Assembly: GCF_014649855.1 (NCBI RefSeq)
Contig: NZ_BMTV01000002.1
Span: 238,550-302,549, forward strand
Direction: 5' to 3'
DNA length: 64,000 nucleotides
Origin: Streptomyces roseolus
GTDB taxonomy: Bacteria; Actinomycetota; Actinomycetes; Streptomycetales; Streptomycetaceae
The notes beneath the pieces were generated by a model. It was not told where the DNA came from. It ran no database searches and was given only the letters and a program-made list of their open reading frames with translations. Below are positions 28,997 through 39,404 of the stretch, one piece after another. Positions within the stretch are counted from its first letter, which is position 1. Each line of letters starts with the position of its first letter. The position numbers and the translations under genes were made by a program.

Positions 28997-30667
28997 GTGA
29001 CGACGATCACCCCCCATTCCGGGAACCGGAAATCGAACTCCGGCGACGCCCGCGGCTCGTTTGGTCCCCCGCAGGGTGCGCCCGGTACGCTCACCGCCGT
29101 GCCACACGCTGATCAGTCCCGAACCACCCCGCCCCGCCCGGAGCGGGCCCGCCCGACACCCCTGGGCGAGCTCGCGGCACGGCTGGGCACCGAGCTCCCC
29201 GACGCCGCACAGGGCGTCCCGGTCTCGGGCATCACCCACGACTCCCGGGCCGTGCGCCCCGGGGACGTGTACGCGGCCCTGCCCGGTGCCCGCCTGCACG
29301 GCGCCGACTTCGTCGCCCAGGCCGCCGGCCTCGGCGCCGCCGCGGTCCTCACCGACCCGACGGGCGCCGACCGCGCCGCCGCCACCGGCCTGCCCGTCCT
29401 CGTCGCAGAGGACCCGCGCGGCCGGATGGGCGAACTCGCCGCCGAGATCTACGGCCGCCCCGGCGAGGGCCTCCTCCAGATCGGCATCACCGGCACCTCC
29501 GGCAAGACCACCACCGCCTACCTCGTCGAGGGCGGACTGCGCGGCGCCGGGAAGCACACCGGGCTCGTCGGCACCGTCGAGATGCGGATCGGCGACGAGC
29601 GCATCAAGTCGGAGCGCACCACCCCCGAGGCCACCGACCTCCAGGCCCTCTTCGCCGTCATGCGCGAGCGGGGCGTCGAGGCCGTCGCCATGGAGGTCTC
29701 CAGCCACGCCCTCGTGCTCGGCCGGGTCGACGGCTGCGTCTTCGATGTCGCCGTCTTCAACAACCTCAGCCCGGAGCACATGGAGTTCCACTCCGACATG
29801 GAGGACTACTTCCGGGCGAAGGCGACCCTCTTCACCCCGGAGCGCAGCCGGATCGGCGTCGTGAACGCCGACGACGAGTACGGCCGCCGGCTCGCGAAGG
29901 AGGCCGGGGTCCCGGTCGTCACCTTCTCCGCCGAGGGCCGCGCCGACGCCGACTGGCGCGCCGAGGACGTCGTCCTGGGCGCCGCCGACTCCACCTTCAC
30001 GGCCGTCGGCCCCGAGGGCGAGCGGATCCCCGCCACCGCCCCGCTGCCCGGCCCCTTCAACGTCGCCAACACCCTCGCCGCCATCGCCACCCTCGCGACC
30101 GCCGGGCTCGACCCGCGGACCGCCGCCGACGGCGTCGCCGCCGTCCCCGGCGTCCCCGGCCGCCTGGAGCGCGTCGACGCCGGCCAGCCGTACCTCGCCG
30201 TCGTCGACTACGCGCACAAGACCGACGCCGTCGAATCGGTGCTGCGCTCGCTCCGCGAGGTCACCGAGGGCCGGCTGCACGTGGTCATCGGCTGCGGCGG
30301 CGACCGGGACACCACCAAGCGCGGCCCCATGGGCGCCGCCGCCGCCCGGCTCGCCGACACCGCCGTACTGACCTCGGACAACCCCCGCTCCGAGGACCCG
30401 CTCGCGATCCTCACCGCGATGCTCGCGGGCGCCGCCGAGGTGCCCGCCGCCGAGCGCGGCGACGTCCTGGTCGAACCCGACCGGGCCGCCGCCGTCGCCG
30501 CGGCCGTCGCCCGCGCCCGGCCGGGCGACACCGTCCTGGTCGCCGGCAAGGGCCACGAGCAGGGCCAGGAGATCGCCGGGCAGGTCCGTCCCTTCGACGA
30601 CCGCCAGGTCCTGCGCGCCGCGATCGAAGCAGCGAACGAACACCGTCACCAGAACAGTCAGGGATGA
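28997..30667 (+). CDS. murE: UDP-MurNAc-L-Ala-D-Glu:2,6-diaminopimelate ligase
   Basis: Mur ligase that adds diaminopimelate to the peptidoglycan precursor. GITGTSGKTTTAYLVEGGL is the ATP loop; YAHKTDAV and DNPRSEDP (the DAP-recognition motif) are present. The start is uncertain. GTG 28997 has GGGAG upstream and gives 556 aa. GTG 29099 (522 aa) starts right after a TACGCT -10-like box and could be leaderless. The extra 34 N-terminal residues are low complexity, so the later start is a serious alternative. Confidence 0.93.
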   Translation: MTTITPHSGNRKSNSGDARGSFGPPQGAPGTLTAVPHADQSRTTPPRPERARPTPLGELAARLGTELPDAAQGVPVSGITHDSRAVRPGDVYAALPGARLHGADFVAQAAGLGAAAVLTDPTGADRAAATGLPVLVAEDPRGRMGELAAEIYGRPGEGLLQIGITGTSGKTTTAYLVEGGLRGAGKHTGLVGTVEMRIGDERIKSERTTPEATDLQALFAVMRERGVEAVAMEVSSHALVLGRVDGCVFDVAVFNNLSPEHMEFHSDMEDYFRAKATLFTPERSRIGVVNADDEYGRRLAKEAGVPVVTFSAEGRADADWRAEDVVLGAADSTFTAVGPEGERIPATAPLPGPFNVANTLAAIATLATAGLDPRTAADGVAAVPGVPGRLERVDAGQPYLAVVDYAHKTDAVESVLRSLREVTEGRLHVVIGCGGDRDTTKRGPMGAAAARLADTAVLTSDNPRSEDPLAILTAMLAGAAEVPAAERGDVLVEPDRAAAVAAAVARARPGDTVLVAGKGHEQGQEIAGQVRPFDDRQVLRAAIEAANEHRHQNSQG

Positions 30668-30671
30668 AGCA

Positions 30672-32096
30672 GTGATCGCCCTCTCCCTCGCCGAGATCGC
30701 CGAAATCGTCGGCGGGCAGGCGCACGACATACCGGATCCGGGCGCCCGGATCACCGGGCCCGTCGTCATCGACTCCCGTGAGGTGAAGCCCGGCAGCCTC
30801 TTCGCCGCCTTCGCCGGCGAACGCGTCGACGGCCACGACTACGCGGAGCGCGCCGTCGCGGCGGGCGCGGCGGCGGTGCTCGCCGTCCGCCCCGTCGGCG
30901 TCCCCGCGATCGTCGTGGACGACGTGCAGGGCGCCCTCGGCGCCCTCGCCCGCGCGGTCGTCGAGCGGCTCGGCACCGATGTCGTCGCCCTCACCGGCTC
31001 GGCCGGAAAGACCTCGACCAAGGACCTGATCGCCCAGGTCCTCGGCCGCCACGCGCCCACCGTCTGGACGCCCGGCTCCCTCAACAACGAGATCGGCCTT
31101 CCGCTCACCGCGCTGACGGCCACCGAGGAGACCCGGCACCTCGTCCTGGAGATGGGCGCCCGCGGCATCGGCCACATCCGCTACCTGACCGGGCTCACCC
31201 CGCCCCGGATCGGGCTCGTCCTGAACGTGGGCTCCGCCCACATCGGCGAGTTCGGCGGACGCGAGCAGATCGCCGAGGCCAAGGGCGAGATGGTCGAGTC
31301 CCTGCCGTCCGCCGAGGACGGCGGAGTGGCGGTCCTCAACGCCGACGACCCCCTCGTCCGCGCCATGGCGAGCCGCACCAAGGCCCGCGTGACCCTCTTC
31401 GGCGAAGCGGACGAAGCGACCGTACGGGGCGAGAACGTCCGCCTCACGGAGACCGGCCGCCCCGCCTTCACGCTTCACACACCCACCGGGTGCAGCGACG
31501 TGACCTTGCGCCTGTACGGTGAGCACCACGTGTCGAACGCGCTCGCAGCGGCCGCCGTCGCGCACGAGCTGGGCATGCCTGTCCAGGAGATCGCCACCGC
31601 GCTCTCCGAGGCCGGCTCCCTTTCGCGCTGGCGCATGGAGGTCACCGAGCGTCCGGACGGCGTGACGATCGTCAACGACGCCTACAACGCGAACCCCGAG
31701 TCCATGCGAGCCGCCCTGCGCGCGCTCGCGGCCATGGGCAGGGCCCGAGAGGCCCAGGGGGCCCGCACGTGGGCGGTGCTCGGCAGGATGGCCGAGCTCG
31801 GTGACGCGTCGCTGGCCGAGCACGACGCGGTCGGACGGCTCGCCGTCCGGCTCAACGTCAGCAAGCTCGTCGCGGTCGGGGACAGGGAAGCGTCCTGGCT
31901 GCAACTGGGCGCCTATAACGAGGGTTCGTGGGGTGAGGAGTCGGTGCACGTGTCCGACGCGCAGGCGGCTGTCGACCTGTTGCGCAGGGAACTGCGCCCG
32001 GGGGACGTGGTCCTGGTGAAGGCCTCCCGGTCGGTCGGTCTCGAGCAGGTCGCGCTCGCGCTGCTCGACGGTGAGGGCGAGGTATCGGGCCGATGA
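30672..32096 (+). CDS. murF: UDP-MurNAc-tripeptide--D-Ala-D-Ala ligase
   Basis: Mur ligase of 474 aa that adds D-Ala-D-Ala to the tripeptide precursor. [19 protein letters not shown] is the ATP loop, followed by [19 protein letters not shown] and [11 protein letters not shown], all MurF-specific. GTG start 2 bp after the murE stop. Stop overlaps mraY by 4 bp. Confidence 0.96.
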   Translation: MIALSLAEIAEIVGGQAHDIPDPGARITGPVVIDSREVKPGSLFAAFAGERVDGHDYAERAVAAGAAAVLAVRPVGVPAIVVDDVQGALGALARAVVERLGTDVVALTGSAGKTSTKDLIAQVLGRHAPTVWTPGSLNNEIGLPLTALTATEETRHLVLEMGARGIGHIRYLTGLTPPRIGLVLNVGSAHIGEFGGREQIAEAKGEMVESLPSAEDGGVAVLNADDPLVRAMASRTKARVTLFGEADEATVRGENVRLTETGRPAFTLHTPTGCSDVTLRLYGEHHVSNALAAAAVAHELGMPVQEIATALSEAGSLSRWRMEVTERPDGVTIVNDAYNANPESMRAALRALAAMGRAREAQGARTWAVLGRMAELGDASLAEHDAVGRLAVRLNVSKLVAVGDREASWLQLGAYNEGSWGEESVHVSDAQAAVDLLRRELRPGDVVLVKASRSVGLEQVALALLDGEGEVSGR

Positions 32097-33163
32097 GGCA
32101 GATCCTCTTCGCGGGGGCCATCGGCCTCTTCCTGACCCTGATCGGCACCCCGCTGCTCATCAAGCTGCTGGCCCGCAAGGGGTACGGGCAGTTCATCCGC
32201 GACGACGGCCCGCGCGGCCACGCCGGGAAGAAGGGCACGCCCACCATGGGCGGCATCTCCTTCATCCTGGCGACGCTCATCGCGTACGCGCTGGCCAAGG
32301 TCATCACCGGCGAGCCCGTCTCGTACTCCGGCCTGCTGGTCCTCTTCCTGATGGCCGGCATGGGCCTGGTCGGCTTCCTCGACGACTACATCAAGATCGT
32401 CAAGCAGCGTTCGCTGGGCCTGCGGGCCAAGGCGAAGATGGCCGGCCAGCTCATCGTCGGCATCGCCTTCGCGGTGCTCTCGCTCCAGTTCGAGGACGCG
32501 CGCGGGCTGACCCCGGCCTCCGAGAAGCTCTCCTTCATCACCGACTTCGGCTGGTCGATCGGCCCGGTCCTCTTCGTGGTCTGGGCGCTCTTCATGATCC
32601 TGGCCATGTCGAACGGCGTGAACCTGACGGACGGTCTGGACGGCCTCGCCACCGGCGCCTCCGTGATGGTCTTCGGCGCCTACACCTTCATCGGCCTCTG
32701 GCAGTTCCAGGAGTCCTGCGCCAACGCGCTGACCCTGACCAACCCGAACGCCTGCTTCGAGGTCCGCGACCCGCTGGACCTCGCGGTCGTGGCCTCCGCG
32801 CTCATGGGCGCCTGTTTCGGCTTCCTGTGGTGGAACACCTCGCCCGCCAAGATCTTCATGGGCGACACCGGCTCCCTCGCGCTCGGCGGCGCGCTGGCCG
32901 GTCTCGCCATCTGCTCCCGTACGGAGCTGCTGCTCGCGCTGCTCGGCGGCCTGTTCGTGCTGATCACCCTCTCCGTGATCATCCAGGTCGGCTCGTTCAA
33001 GATGACCGGCAAGCGCGTCTTCCGGATGGCCCCCCTCCAGCACCACTTCGAACTCAAGGGGTGGTCCGAGGTCCTGGTCGTCGTCCGGTTCTGGATCATC
33101 CAGGGCATGTGCGTCATCGTGGGCCTGGGCCTCTTCTACGCGGGATGGGCAGCCGACAAGTGA
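32093..33163 (+). CDS. mraY: phospho-MurNAc-pentapeptide transferase
   Basis: Polytopic enzyme of 356 aa with about ten transmembrane segments that makes lipid I on undecaprenyl phosphate. Catalytic motifs: GFLDDYIK (DDxxK), [10 protein letters not shown], and [13 protein letters not shown] cytoplasmic loop near the C-terminus reads [15 protein letters not shown], as in all MraY. ATG overlaps the murF stop (ATGA). Confidence 0.97.
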   Translation: MRQILFAGAIGLFLTLIGTPLLIKLLARKGYGQFIRDDGPRGHAGKKGTPTMGGISFILATLIAYALAKVITGEPVSYSGLLVLFLMAGMGLVGFLDDYIKIVKQRSLGLRAKAKMAGQLIVGIAFAVLSLQFEDARGLTPASEKLSFITDFGWSIGPVLFVVWALFMILAMSNGVNLTDGLDGLATGASVMVFGAYTFIGLWQFQESCANALTLTNPNACFEVRDPLDLAVVASALMGACFGFLWWNTSPAKIFMGDTGSLALGGALAGLAICSRTELLLALLGGLFVLITLSVIIQVGSFKMTGKRVFRMAPLQHHFELKGWSEVLVVVRFWIIQGMCVIVGLGLFYAGWAADK

Positions 33164-34584
33164 GCGAAGAGCTGGACTGGCAGGGCAAGCACGTCACGGT
33201 CGCGGGTCTCGGGGTGTCGGGCATCCCGGCCGCCCGGGCCCTGGCCGCCCGGGGCGCCGTGGTGACCGTCGTCAACGACGGCGACGACGAGCGCTCCCGG
33301 ACGCAGGCCGCGGAGCTGGAGGGGGAGGGGATCACCGTCCGCCTCGGCGACGGCGCGACCCTGCCGGCCGGCACCGAGCTCGTCGTCACCACCCCCGGCT
33401 GGCAGCCGGACAAGCCGCTCTTCGCGGCCGCCGCCGAGGCGGGCGTGGAGATCTGGGGCGACGTCGAGCTGGCCTGGCGGCTGCGGGGCCCCGGAGCGGC
33501 TCCCTGGCTGGCGATCACCGGTACCAACGGCAAGACCACCACGACCCGGATGCTCGCCTCCATCCTGGAGGCGGCCGGGCTGCGGACCGCCGCCGTCGGC
33601 AACATCGGCGTCTCCCTCCTCGACGCCGTCCTCGGCGACGAGGAGTACGACGTGCTCGCCGTCGAGCTCTCCAGCTACCAGCTGCACTGGGCGCCCTCCG
33701 TGCGCGCCCACTCGGGCGCCGTGCTCAACCTGGCGCCCGACCACCTCGACTGGCACGGCTCCATGGAGGCGTACGCCGCCGACAAGGGCCGGATCTACGA
33801 GGGCAACCAGGTCGCCTGCGTGTACAACGTGGCCGACCGGGCGACCGAGGACCTGGTCCGCGAGGCCGACGTGGAGGAGGGCTGCCGCGCCATCGGCTTC
33901 ACCCTCGGCACCCCCGGCCCCTCCCAGCTCGGCGTCGTCGAGGGGATCCTCGTCGACCGGGCCTTCGTCGAGAACCGGCAGAAGAACGCCCAGGAGCTGG
34001 CCGAGGTCGCCGACGTGCAGCCGCCGGCCCCGCACAACATCGCCAACGCCCTCGCCGCCGCCGCCCTCGCCCGCGCCTTCGGCGTCGAGGCCAAGGCCGT
34101 ACGCGACGGGCTGCGGGCCTTCCGCCCCGACCCGCACCGGATCGAACTGGTCGAGGAGATCGGGGGCGTGACGTACGTCGACGACTCCAAGGCCACCAAC
34201 ACCCACGCCGCCGAAGCCTCGTTGGCCGCGTACGACCCGATCGTCTGGATCGCCGGCGGCCTCGCCAAGGGCGCCACCTTCGACGAGCTGGTCCAGAAGT
34301 CCGCGAAGCGGCTGCGCGGCGCCGTCCTGGTCGGCGCGGACCGCGCGCTGATCCGCGAAGCCCTGGCGCGACACGCCCCGGAGGTCCCGGTGGTGGACCT
34401 CGACCGGACCGACACTGGGGCGATGTCCGAGGCGGTCCGCGAGGCGGCCCGGCTCGCCCGCCCGGGGGACACCGTCCTCCTGGCCCCGGCCTGCGCCTCG
34501 ATGGACATGTTCACCAACTACAACAAGCGGGGCGAGGCGTTCGCGGACGCGGTCCGCGCCCTCGCCGCCACCGGGGACGCCTGA
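33145..34584 (+). CDS. murD: UDP-MurNAc-L-alanine:D-glutamate ligase
   Basis: Mur ligase of 479 aa adding D-Glu. N-terminal [16 protein letters not shown] binds UDP-MurNAc; [15 protein letters not shown] is the ATP loop; [21 protein letters not shown] and [13 protein letters not shown] are family motifs. ATG 33145 overlaps mraY by 19 bp; the alternative GTG 33160 gives a GTGA overlap. Neither has a strong ribosome site. Confidence 0.95.
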   Translation: MGSRQVSEELDWQGKHVTVAGLGVSGIPAARALAARGAVVTVVNDGDDERSRTQAAELEGEGITVRLGDGATLPAGTELVVTTPGWQPDKPLFAAAAEAGVEIWGDVELAWRLRGPGAAPWLAITGTNGKTTTTRMLASILEAAGLRTAAVGNIGVSLLDAVLGDEEYDVLAVELSSYQLHWAPSVRAHSGAVLNLAPDHLDWHGSMEAYAADKGRIYEGNQVACVYNVADRATEDLVREADVEEGCRAIGFTLGTPGPSQLGVVEGILVDRAFVENRQKNAQELAEVADVQPPAPHNIANALAAAALARAFGVEAKAVRDGLRAFRPDPHRIELVEEIGGVTYVDDSKATNTHAAEASLAAYDPIVWIAGGLAKGATFDELVQKSAKRLRGAVLVGADRALIREALARHAPEVPVVDLDRTDTGAMSEAVREAARLARPGDTVLLAPACASMDMFTNYNKRGEAFADAVRALAATGDA

Positions 34585-34639
34585 CCCGACCACTGCGAGG
34601 GTCCGGCCTACCGGGCCTGACCGGAGGGGGCAGCGAACC

Positions 34640-35980
34640 ATGCCGAGCAAGATCGCCGGGACACGCCGGCCCTCCGCCCGACCGGGCGGAGGGCGCGCCC
34701 CAGCGACCCCGAGAGGGGGGCGCGGCGGAGGCGTGCGCGGGCTCTACACGCGTGCGCAGCGGGCCTGGGACCGGCCGCTCACGGCGTATTACGTGATCAT
34801 CGGCGCGGGGCTGCTCATCACCACGCTCGGCCTGGTGATGGTCTACTCGGCCTCGATGATCACGGCGCTCCGCTACGAGCTGGTGCCGTCCTACTTCTTC
34901 CGCAAACAGTTCTTCGCGGCCCTGCTCGGCACCGGGCTGCTGCTGGTCGCCTCGCGGATGCCGGTGAAGCTGCACCGGGCGCTGGCCTACCCGATCCTGG
35001 TGGGCGCGATCTTCCTCATGGTGCTCGTGCAGATCCCGGGGATAGGGCATTCCGTCGGCGGCAACCAGAACTGGATCTCGCTGGGCGGCCCGTTCATGCT
35101 GCAACCCAGCGAGTTCGGCAAGCTGGGCCTGATCCTGTGGGGTGCCGACCTGCTCGCCCGCAAACAGGACATGAAGCTCCTCACCCAGTGGAAGCACATC
35201 CTCGTGCCGCTGGTCCCCGGCGCCTTCATGCTGCTCGGGCTGATCATGCTCGGCGGCGACATGGGCACCGCGATCATCCTCACGGCGATCCTCTTCGGAC
35301 TGCTGTGGACGGCCGGCGCCCCCACCCGGCTCTTCGTCGGCGTGCTCGTGGTGGCCACCACGATCGGTGTGCTGCTCATCAAGACCAACGCCAACCGGAT
35401 GCGGCGCTTCCAGTGCATCGGCGCCACCGATCCGGGTGGCGAGGGGGCCCCGTGCCTCCAGGCCGCGCACGGTATCTATGCTCTGGCGTCGGGCGGATGG
35501 TTCGGTTCCGGGCTCGGTGCGAGTGTGGAAAAATGGGGCCAACTGCCCGAAGCGCACACCGACTTCATCTTCGCGGTCACCGGTGAGGAACTGGGCCTCG
35601 CGGGGACGCTGTCGGTCGTCGCCCTGTTCGCGGCCCTAGGCTATGCGGGTATCCGCGTGGCCGGACGCACGGAGGACCCCTTCGTTCGATTCGCCGCGGG
35701 AGGCGTGACCACCTGGATCACGGCCCAGGCCGTGGTCAACATCGGTGCGGTGCTCGGTCTGCTGCCGATCGCCGGCGTCCCGCTCCCGCTGTTCTCGTAC
35801 GGGGGGTCGGCCCTGCTGCCGACCATGTTCGCCGTCGGGCTCCTGATCGCCTTCGCGCGACAGGAACCCGCCGCGAAAGCGGCCCTGGCCATGCGCCGCC
35901 CCGGCTGGGGCAAGCGGGCCGGGGTGAGATGGAAGTCGATGCGACGGCGCGTCAAGAAGCGCCCGTCCGGAGAGCGGTGA
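34640..35980 (+). CDS. ftsW: septal peptidoglycan glycosyltransferase FtsW
   Basis: SEDS-family polymerase of 446 aa with ten transmembrane helices that works with FtsI at the septum. NQNWISLGG, LQPSEFGKLGLILW, GGDMGTAIIL and FSYGGSALLPTM are the SEDS signatures, including the catalytic Asp in the GGDMGT region. N-terminal 35 residues are basic and Pro/Gly-rich; the C-terminus is very basic (MRRRVKKRPS). ATG with CCGGAGGGGG upstream. Confidence 0.95.
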   Translation: MPSKIAGTRRPSARPGGGRAPATPRGGRGGGVRGLYTRAQRAWDRPLTAYYVIIGAGLLITTLGLVMVYSASMITALRYELVPSYFFRKQFFAALLGTGLLLVASRMPVKLHRALAYPILVGAIFLMVLVQIPGIGHSVGGNQNWISLGGPFMLQPSEFGKLGLILWGADLLARKQDMKLLTQWKHILVPLVPGAFMLLGLIMLGGDMGTAIILTAILFGLLWTAGAPTRLFVGVLVVATTIGVLLIKTNANRMRRFQCIGATDPGGEGAPCLQAAHGIYALASGGWFGSGLGASVEKWGQLPEAHTDFIFAVTGEELGLAGTLSVVALFAALGYAGIRVAGRTEDPFVRFAAGGVTTWITAQAVVNIGAVLGLLPIAGVPLPLFSYGGSALLPTMFAVGLLIAFARQEPAAKAALAMRRPGWGKRAGVRWKSMRRRVKKRPSGER

Positions 35981-35986
35981 ATTTCG

Positions 35987-37081
35987 GTGCATGTCGTACT
36001 CGCCGGCGGGGGGACCGCCGGTCACATCGAGCCGGCGCTCGCCCTCGCGGACGCCCTGCGCAGGCAGGACCCGAGCGTGGGCATCACGGCGCTGGGCACG
36101 GAGAAGGGCCTGGAGACCCGGCTCGTGCCCGAGCGGGGCTACGAGCTGGCGCTCATCCCCGCCGTACCGCTGCCCCGCAAGCCCACCCCCGAACTGATCA
36201 CCGTCCCGGGACGGCTGCGCGGCACCATCAAGGCCGCCGAGCAGGTCCTGGAGCGGACCAAGGCGGACTGCGTGGTCGGCTTCGGCGGTTACGTGGCGCT
36301 GCCCGGCTACCTCGCCGCCAAGCGCCTCGGCGTGCCGATCGTGGTCCACGAGGCCAACGCCCGGCCCGGCCTCGCCAACAAGATCGGCTCCCGGTACGCC
36401 GCCGGGGTCGGCGTCGCCACCCCGGACTCCAAGCTCCGCAACGCCCGTTACATCGGCATCCCGCTGCGGCACACCATCGCCACCCTCGACCGGGCCCGGG
36501 TCCGGCCCGAGGCGCGCGCCGCCTTCGGCCTCGACCCCAACCTGCCGACGCTGCTCGTCTCCGGCGGCTCCCAGGGCGCCCGCCGGCTCAACGAGGTCAT
36601 CCAGCAGATCGCCCCGGTGCTCCAGCGCTCCGGCATCCAGATCCTGCACGCCGTCGGCCCCAAGAACGAGGTGCCGCGCGTCGACAACATGCCCGGAATG
36701 CCGCCGTACGTGCCGGTACCGTACGTGGACCGGATGGATCTCGCGTACGCCGCCGCCGACATGATGCTCTGCCGCGCCGGCGCCATGACCGTCGCCGAGC
36801 TCTCCGCCGTCGGACTGCCCGCCGCCTACGTCCCGCTGCCCATCGGCAACGGTGAACAGCGGCTCAACGCGCAGCCGGTGGTCAAGGCCGGCGGCGGACT
36901 CCTCGTCGACGACGCGGAGCTGTCGCCGCAGTGGGTGCAGGCCAACGTCCTGCCCGTACTGGCCGATCCGCACCGGTTGTACGAGATGTCCCGCGCCGCC
37001 TCCGAGTTCGGCCGCCGGGACGCCGACGACCTCCTCGTCGGCATGGTGTACGAGGCGATCGCCGCCCGCCGACAGGCGTAG
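35987..37081 (+). CDS. murG: UDP-GlcNAc:lipid I N-acetylglucosaminyltransferase
   Basis: GT-B glycosyltransferase of 364 aa making lipid II. LAGGGTAGHIEPALAL is the first G-loop, VGFGGYVALPGYLAA the second, and VSGGSQGARRLNEVI plus LCRAGAMTVAELSAVGLPAAYVPLP the UDP-GlcNAc site. GTG at 35987, 6 bp after ftsW. Confidence 0.97.
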   Translation: MHVVLAGGGTAGHIEPALALADALRRQDPSVGITALGTEKGLETRLVPERGYELALIPAVPLPRKPTPELITVPGRLRGTIKAAEQVLERTKADCVVGFGGYVALPGYLAAKRLGVPIVVHEANARPGLANKIGSRYAAGVGVATPDSKLRNARYIGIPLRHTIATLDRARVRPEARAAFGLDPNLPTLLVSGGSQGARRLNEVIQQIAPVLQRSGIQILHAVGPKNEVPRVDNMPGMPPYVPVPYVDRMDLAYAAADMMLCRAGAMTVAELSAVGLPAAYVPLPIGNGEQRLNAQPVVKAGGGLLVDDAELSPQWVQANVLPVLADPHRLYEMSRAASEFGRRDADDLLVGMVYEAIAARRQA

Positions 37082-37106
37082 CGGGGGACCGAGGGAAGAG
37101 GCGCGC

Positions 37107-37910
37107 GTGGCAGCCGGACCGACGACCGCGGAGAAGAGCGGCACCGAGAAGCCCAGGGGATCGTCGGACCGGCAGCCCCGGCCGGAAGGCGCGGGCGGCC
37201 GCTTCCGCCCGACCGGACTGAAGCTCGCCCTGATCGCCGCCGGCCTGCTCCTGCTCGCCGGCGGCACGGTCTGGGCGCTCTACGGCTCCACCTGGTTCCG
37301 TGTGGAACGTGTGAAGACTTCGGGCACGGCGGTGCTCACCCCGGCCCAGGTCGAGGCCGTCGCCGCCGTCCCGGTCGGCGCCCCGCTCGTCACCGTCGAC
37401 ACCGACGCCATCGCGGCCCGGCTCCGGGAGGAATTCCCGCGCATCGCCTCGGTCGACGTGATCCGGTCCTGGCCGCACGGAATCGGGATCGAGGTGACGG
37501 AACGGAAACCCGTCCTCCTTCTGGAGAAACGCGGATCCTTCACCGAAGTGGACGCCACCGCCGTTCCGTTCGCGACCGTCACCACTCCGCCCCGCGGCGT
37601 CCCCCGGCTCGTCCTCGACGTGGCGGCTTCGCCCAGCCTGCGGCGGTTCGACGCGGACCGGCTCCTCGCCGAGGCCGTGCGCGTACGGAGTGAACTCCCG
37701 GACGCGATCGCGAAGGACACTCGTGTCGTACGGCTCTCCTCGTACGACTCCGTCACTCTGGAACTCACCCGTGATCGCACCGTCTTCTGGGGCAGCGCCG
37801 AACACGGGCCCGCCAAGGTCCGGGTCCTGACCGCCCTCATGAAGGCGACCCCCAAAGCGGGGCACTTCGACGTAAGTGCCCCGAGCGCGCCCGCCTCGTC
37901 GAGGAGTTGA
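37107..37910 (+). CDS. ftsQ: cell division protein FtsQ (POTRA domain)
   Basis: Bitopic divisome protein of 267 aa: a hydrophilic N-terminus, a transmembrane helix near residues 34-56 (LKLALIAAGLLLLAGGTVWAL), a POTRA domain beginning FRVERVKTSGTAVLTPAQV, and the beta domain. It scaffolds FtsL/DivIC outside the membrane. GTG at 37107 with GAGGGAAGAGG upstream. The last codons contain a GGCACTT/AAGTGCC inverted repeat. Confidence 0.93.
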   Translation: MAAGPTTAEKSGTEKPRGSSDRQPRPEGAGGRFRPTGLKLALIAAGLLLLAGGTVWALYGSTWFRVERVKTSGTAVLTPAQVEAVAAVPVGAPLVTVDTDAIAARLREEFPRIASVDVIRSWPHGIGIEVTERKPVLLLEKRGSFTEVDATAVPFATVTTPPRGVPRLVLDVAASPSLRRFDADRLLAEAVRVRSELPDAIAKDTRVVRLSSYDSVTLELTRDRTVFWGSAEHGPAKVRVLTALMKATPKAGHFDVSAPSAPASSRS

Positions 37911-37920
37911 CGCGCATCCG

Positions 37921-37948
37921 CGCTGGCCAGCACCCTGGTTGGCCAGCG
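37921..37948 (+). terminator. hairpin after ftsQ
   Basis: Perfect 9-bp arms CGCTGGCCA and TGGCCAGCG with a 10-nt loop, 11 bp past the ftsQ stop and upstream of the ftsZ promoters. It probably attenuates read-through so that ftsZ depends on its own promoters. No U-tract follows. Confidence 0.55.
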
Positions 37949-37969
37949 CTACGGGTGATCACATAGGGT
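37939..37969 (+). promoter_or_regulatory. upstream ftsZ promoter candidate
   Basis: TTGGCC, 19-bp spacer, TAGGGT (37964-37969), about 220 bp before ftsZ. The -35 overlaps the 3' arm of the ftsQ hairpin. Confidence 0.4.
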
Positions 37970-38000
37970 GAAAAGAAAAACGGGAGGTTCGGCGTGTTCG

Positions 38001-38030
38001 TTGAACGCGCGCGCCTTGTCGACTTAGTGT
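38001..38030 (+). promoter_or_regulatory. ftsZ promoter (ftsZ2p-like)
   Basis: TTGAAC (38001-38006), 18-bp spacer, TAGTGT (38025-38030). The -10 forms the left edge of a large dyad (38026-38063) that carries two opposed GACAC motifs, the core bound by the sporulation regulator WhiA. Known S. coelicolor ftsZ has several promoters here, one induced in sporulating hyphae; assignment to that promoter is inference. Confidence 0.6.
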
Positions 38031-38091
38031 CCTGTTCGGAAGAGTCCAGCGAACAGAGACACTGGTAACCCTAAACTTCAACGTTAGGGTT
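38026..38091 (+). promoter_or_regulatory. tandem dyads in the ftsZ leader
   Basis: Dyad 1: AGTGTCCTGTTCG (38026-38038) pairs with CGAACAG-A-GACACT (38050-38063), interrupted by one bulged A. Dyad 2: AACCCTAA (38067-38074) and TTAGGGTT (38084-38091), 9-nt loop. Only 3 bp separate them. Both lie between the main -10 and the ftsZ start, so they may be operators, mRNA stem-loops, or both. Confidence 0.65.
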
Positions 38092-38189
38092 GGGGTCGGC
38101 GCAACGGACCACCCCATCGGCATCCGTCGTCGCGGCGCGCAAACCACAGCGCAATGACGACACGTAACTCGAGGCGAGAGGCCTTCGAC

Positions 38190-39404
38190 GTGGCAGCACC
38201 GCAGAACTACCTCGCAGTCATCAAGGTCATCGGTGTCGGCGGCGGTGGTGTCAATGCCATCAACCGAATGATCGAGGTCGGTCTCAAGGGCGTCGAGTTC
38301 ATCGCCATCAACACCGACGCACAGGCACTGTTGATGAGCGACGCCGACGTCAAGCTCGACGTCGGCCGTGAACTGACCCGCGGCCTCGGGGCCGGGGCGA
38401 ACCCGGCCGTCGGCCGCAAGGCCGCCGAGGACCACCGCGAGGAGATCGAGGAGGTCCTCAAGGGGGCCGACATGGTCTTCGTCACCGCCGGCGAGGGCGG
38501 CGGCACCGGCACCGGCGGCGCGCCCGTCGTCGCCAACATCGCGCGCTCGCTCGGCGCGCTCACCATCGGCGTGGTCACCCGCCCCTTCACCTTCGAGGGC
38601 CGGCGCCGCGCCAACCAGGCGGAGGACGGCATCGCCGAGCTCCGCGAAGAGGTCGACACCCTCATCGTCATCCCGAACGACCGGCTGCTGTCCATCTCGG
38701 ACCGCCAGGTGTCGGTCCTCGACGCCTTCAAGTCGGCCGACCAGGTCCTGCTCAGCGGTGTCCAGGGCATCACCGACCTCATCACCACCCCGGGCCTGAT
38801 CAACCTCGACTTCGCCGACGTCAAGTCGGTCATGTCCGAGGCCGGCTCCGCCCTCATGGGCATCGGCTCCGCCCGCGGCGACGACCGCGCGGTGGCCGCC
38901 GCCGAGATGGCGATCTCCTCGCCGCTCCTGGAGGCGTCCATCGACGGCGCCCGCGGCGTGCTGCTCTCCATCTCCGGCGGCAGCGACCTCGGTCTCTTCG
39001 AGATCAACGAGGCCGCCCAGCTGGTCAGCGAGGCCGCCCACCCCGAGGCCAACATCATCTTCGGCGCCGTCATCGACGACGCCCTCGGCGACGAGGTCCG
39101 GGTCACCGTCATCGCGGCCGGCTTCGACGGCGGCCAGCCGCCGGCCCGCCGGGACAACATCATCGGCTCGGTCTCCGCCAAGCGCGAGGAGCCGGCCCCG
39201 GCCCCCCGCGTCGCCGAGGCCTCCCGCCCGATCGGCGGCCTCGGCACGGTGACGCCGCGCGAGGAGCCCGCGCCCGCCCCGGTCGAGCCGGCCCCGGCCG
39301 TCAACGAGACCCCGCTGCCGCCCGCCCCGCCGGTGGTCCCGCCGGCCCGTCCGTACGCGGACAGCCCCGCCGAGGAGCTGGACGTGCCGGACTTCCTGAA
39401 GTGA
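38190..39404 (+). CDS. ftsZ: cell division GTPase FtsZ
   Basis: Tubulin-like GTPase of 404 aa forming the Z-ring. [13 protein letters not shown], the GTP loop [27 protein letters not shown] and the T7-loop region [11 protein letters not shown] are present. The C-terminal tail ELDVPDFLK is the conserved peptide bound by SepF. GTG 38190 ([12 protein letters not shown]) chosen over ATG 38154 because Streptomyces FtsZ begins there and GAGAGG precedes it. Stop overlaps pgeF by 4 bp. Confidence 0.97.
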   Translation: MAAPQNYLAVIKVIGVGGGGVNAINRMIEVGLKGVEFIAINTDAQALLMSDADVKLDVGRELTRGLGAGANPAVGRKAAEDHREEIEEVLKGADMVFVTAGEGGGTGTGGAPVVANIARSLGALTIGVVTRPFTFEGRRRANQAEDGIAELREEVDTLIVIPNDRLLSISDRQVSVLDAFKSADQVLLSGVQGITDLITTPGLINLDFADVKSVMSEAGSALMGIGSARGDDRAVAAAEMAISSPLLEASIDGARGVLLSISGGSDLGLFEINEAAQLVSEAAHPEANIIFGAVIDDALGDEVRVTVIAAGFDGGQPPARRDNIIGSVSAKREEPAPAPRVAEASRPIGGLGTVTPREEPAPAPVEPAPAVNETPLPPAPPVVPPARPYADSPAEELDVPDFLK

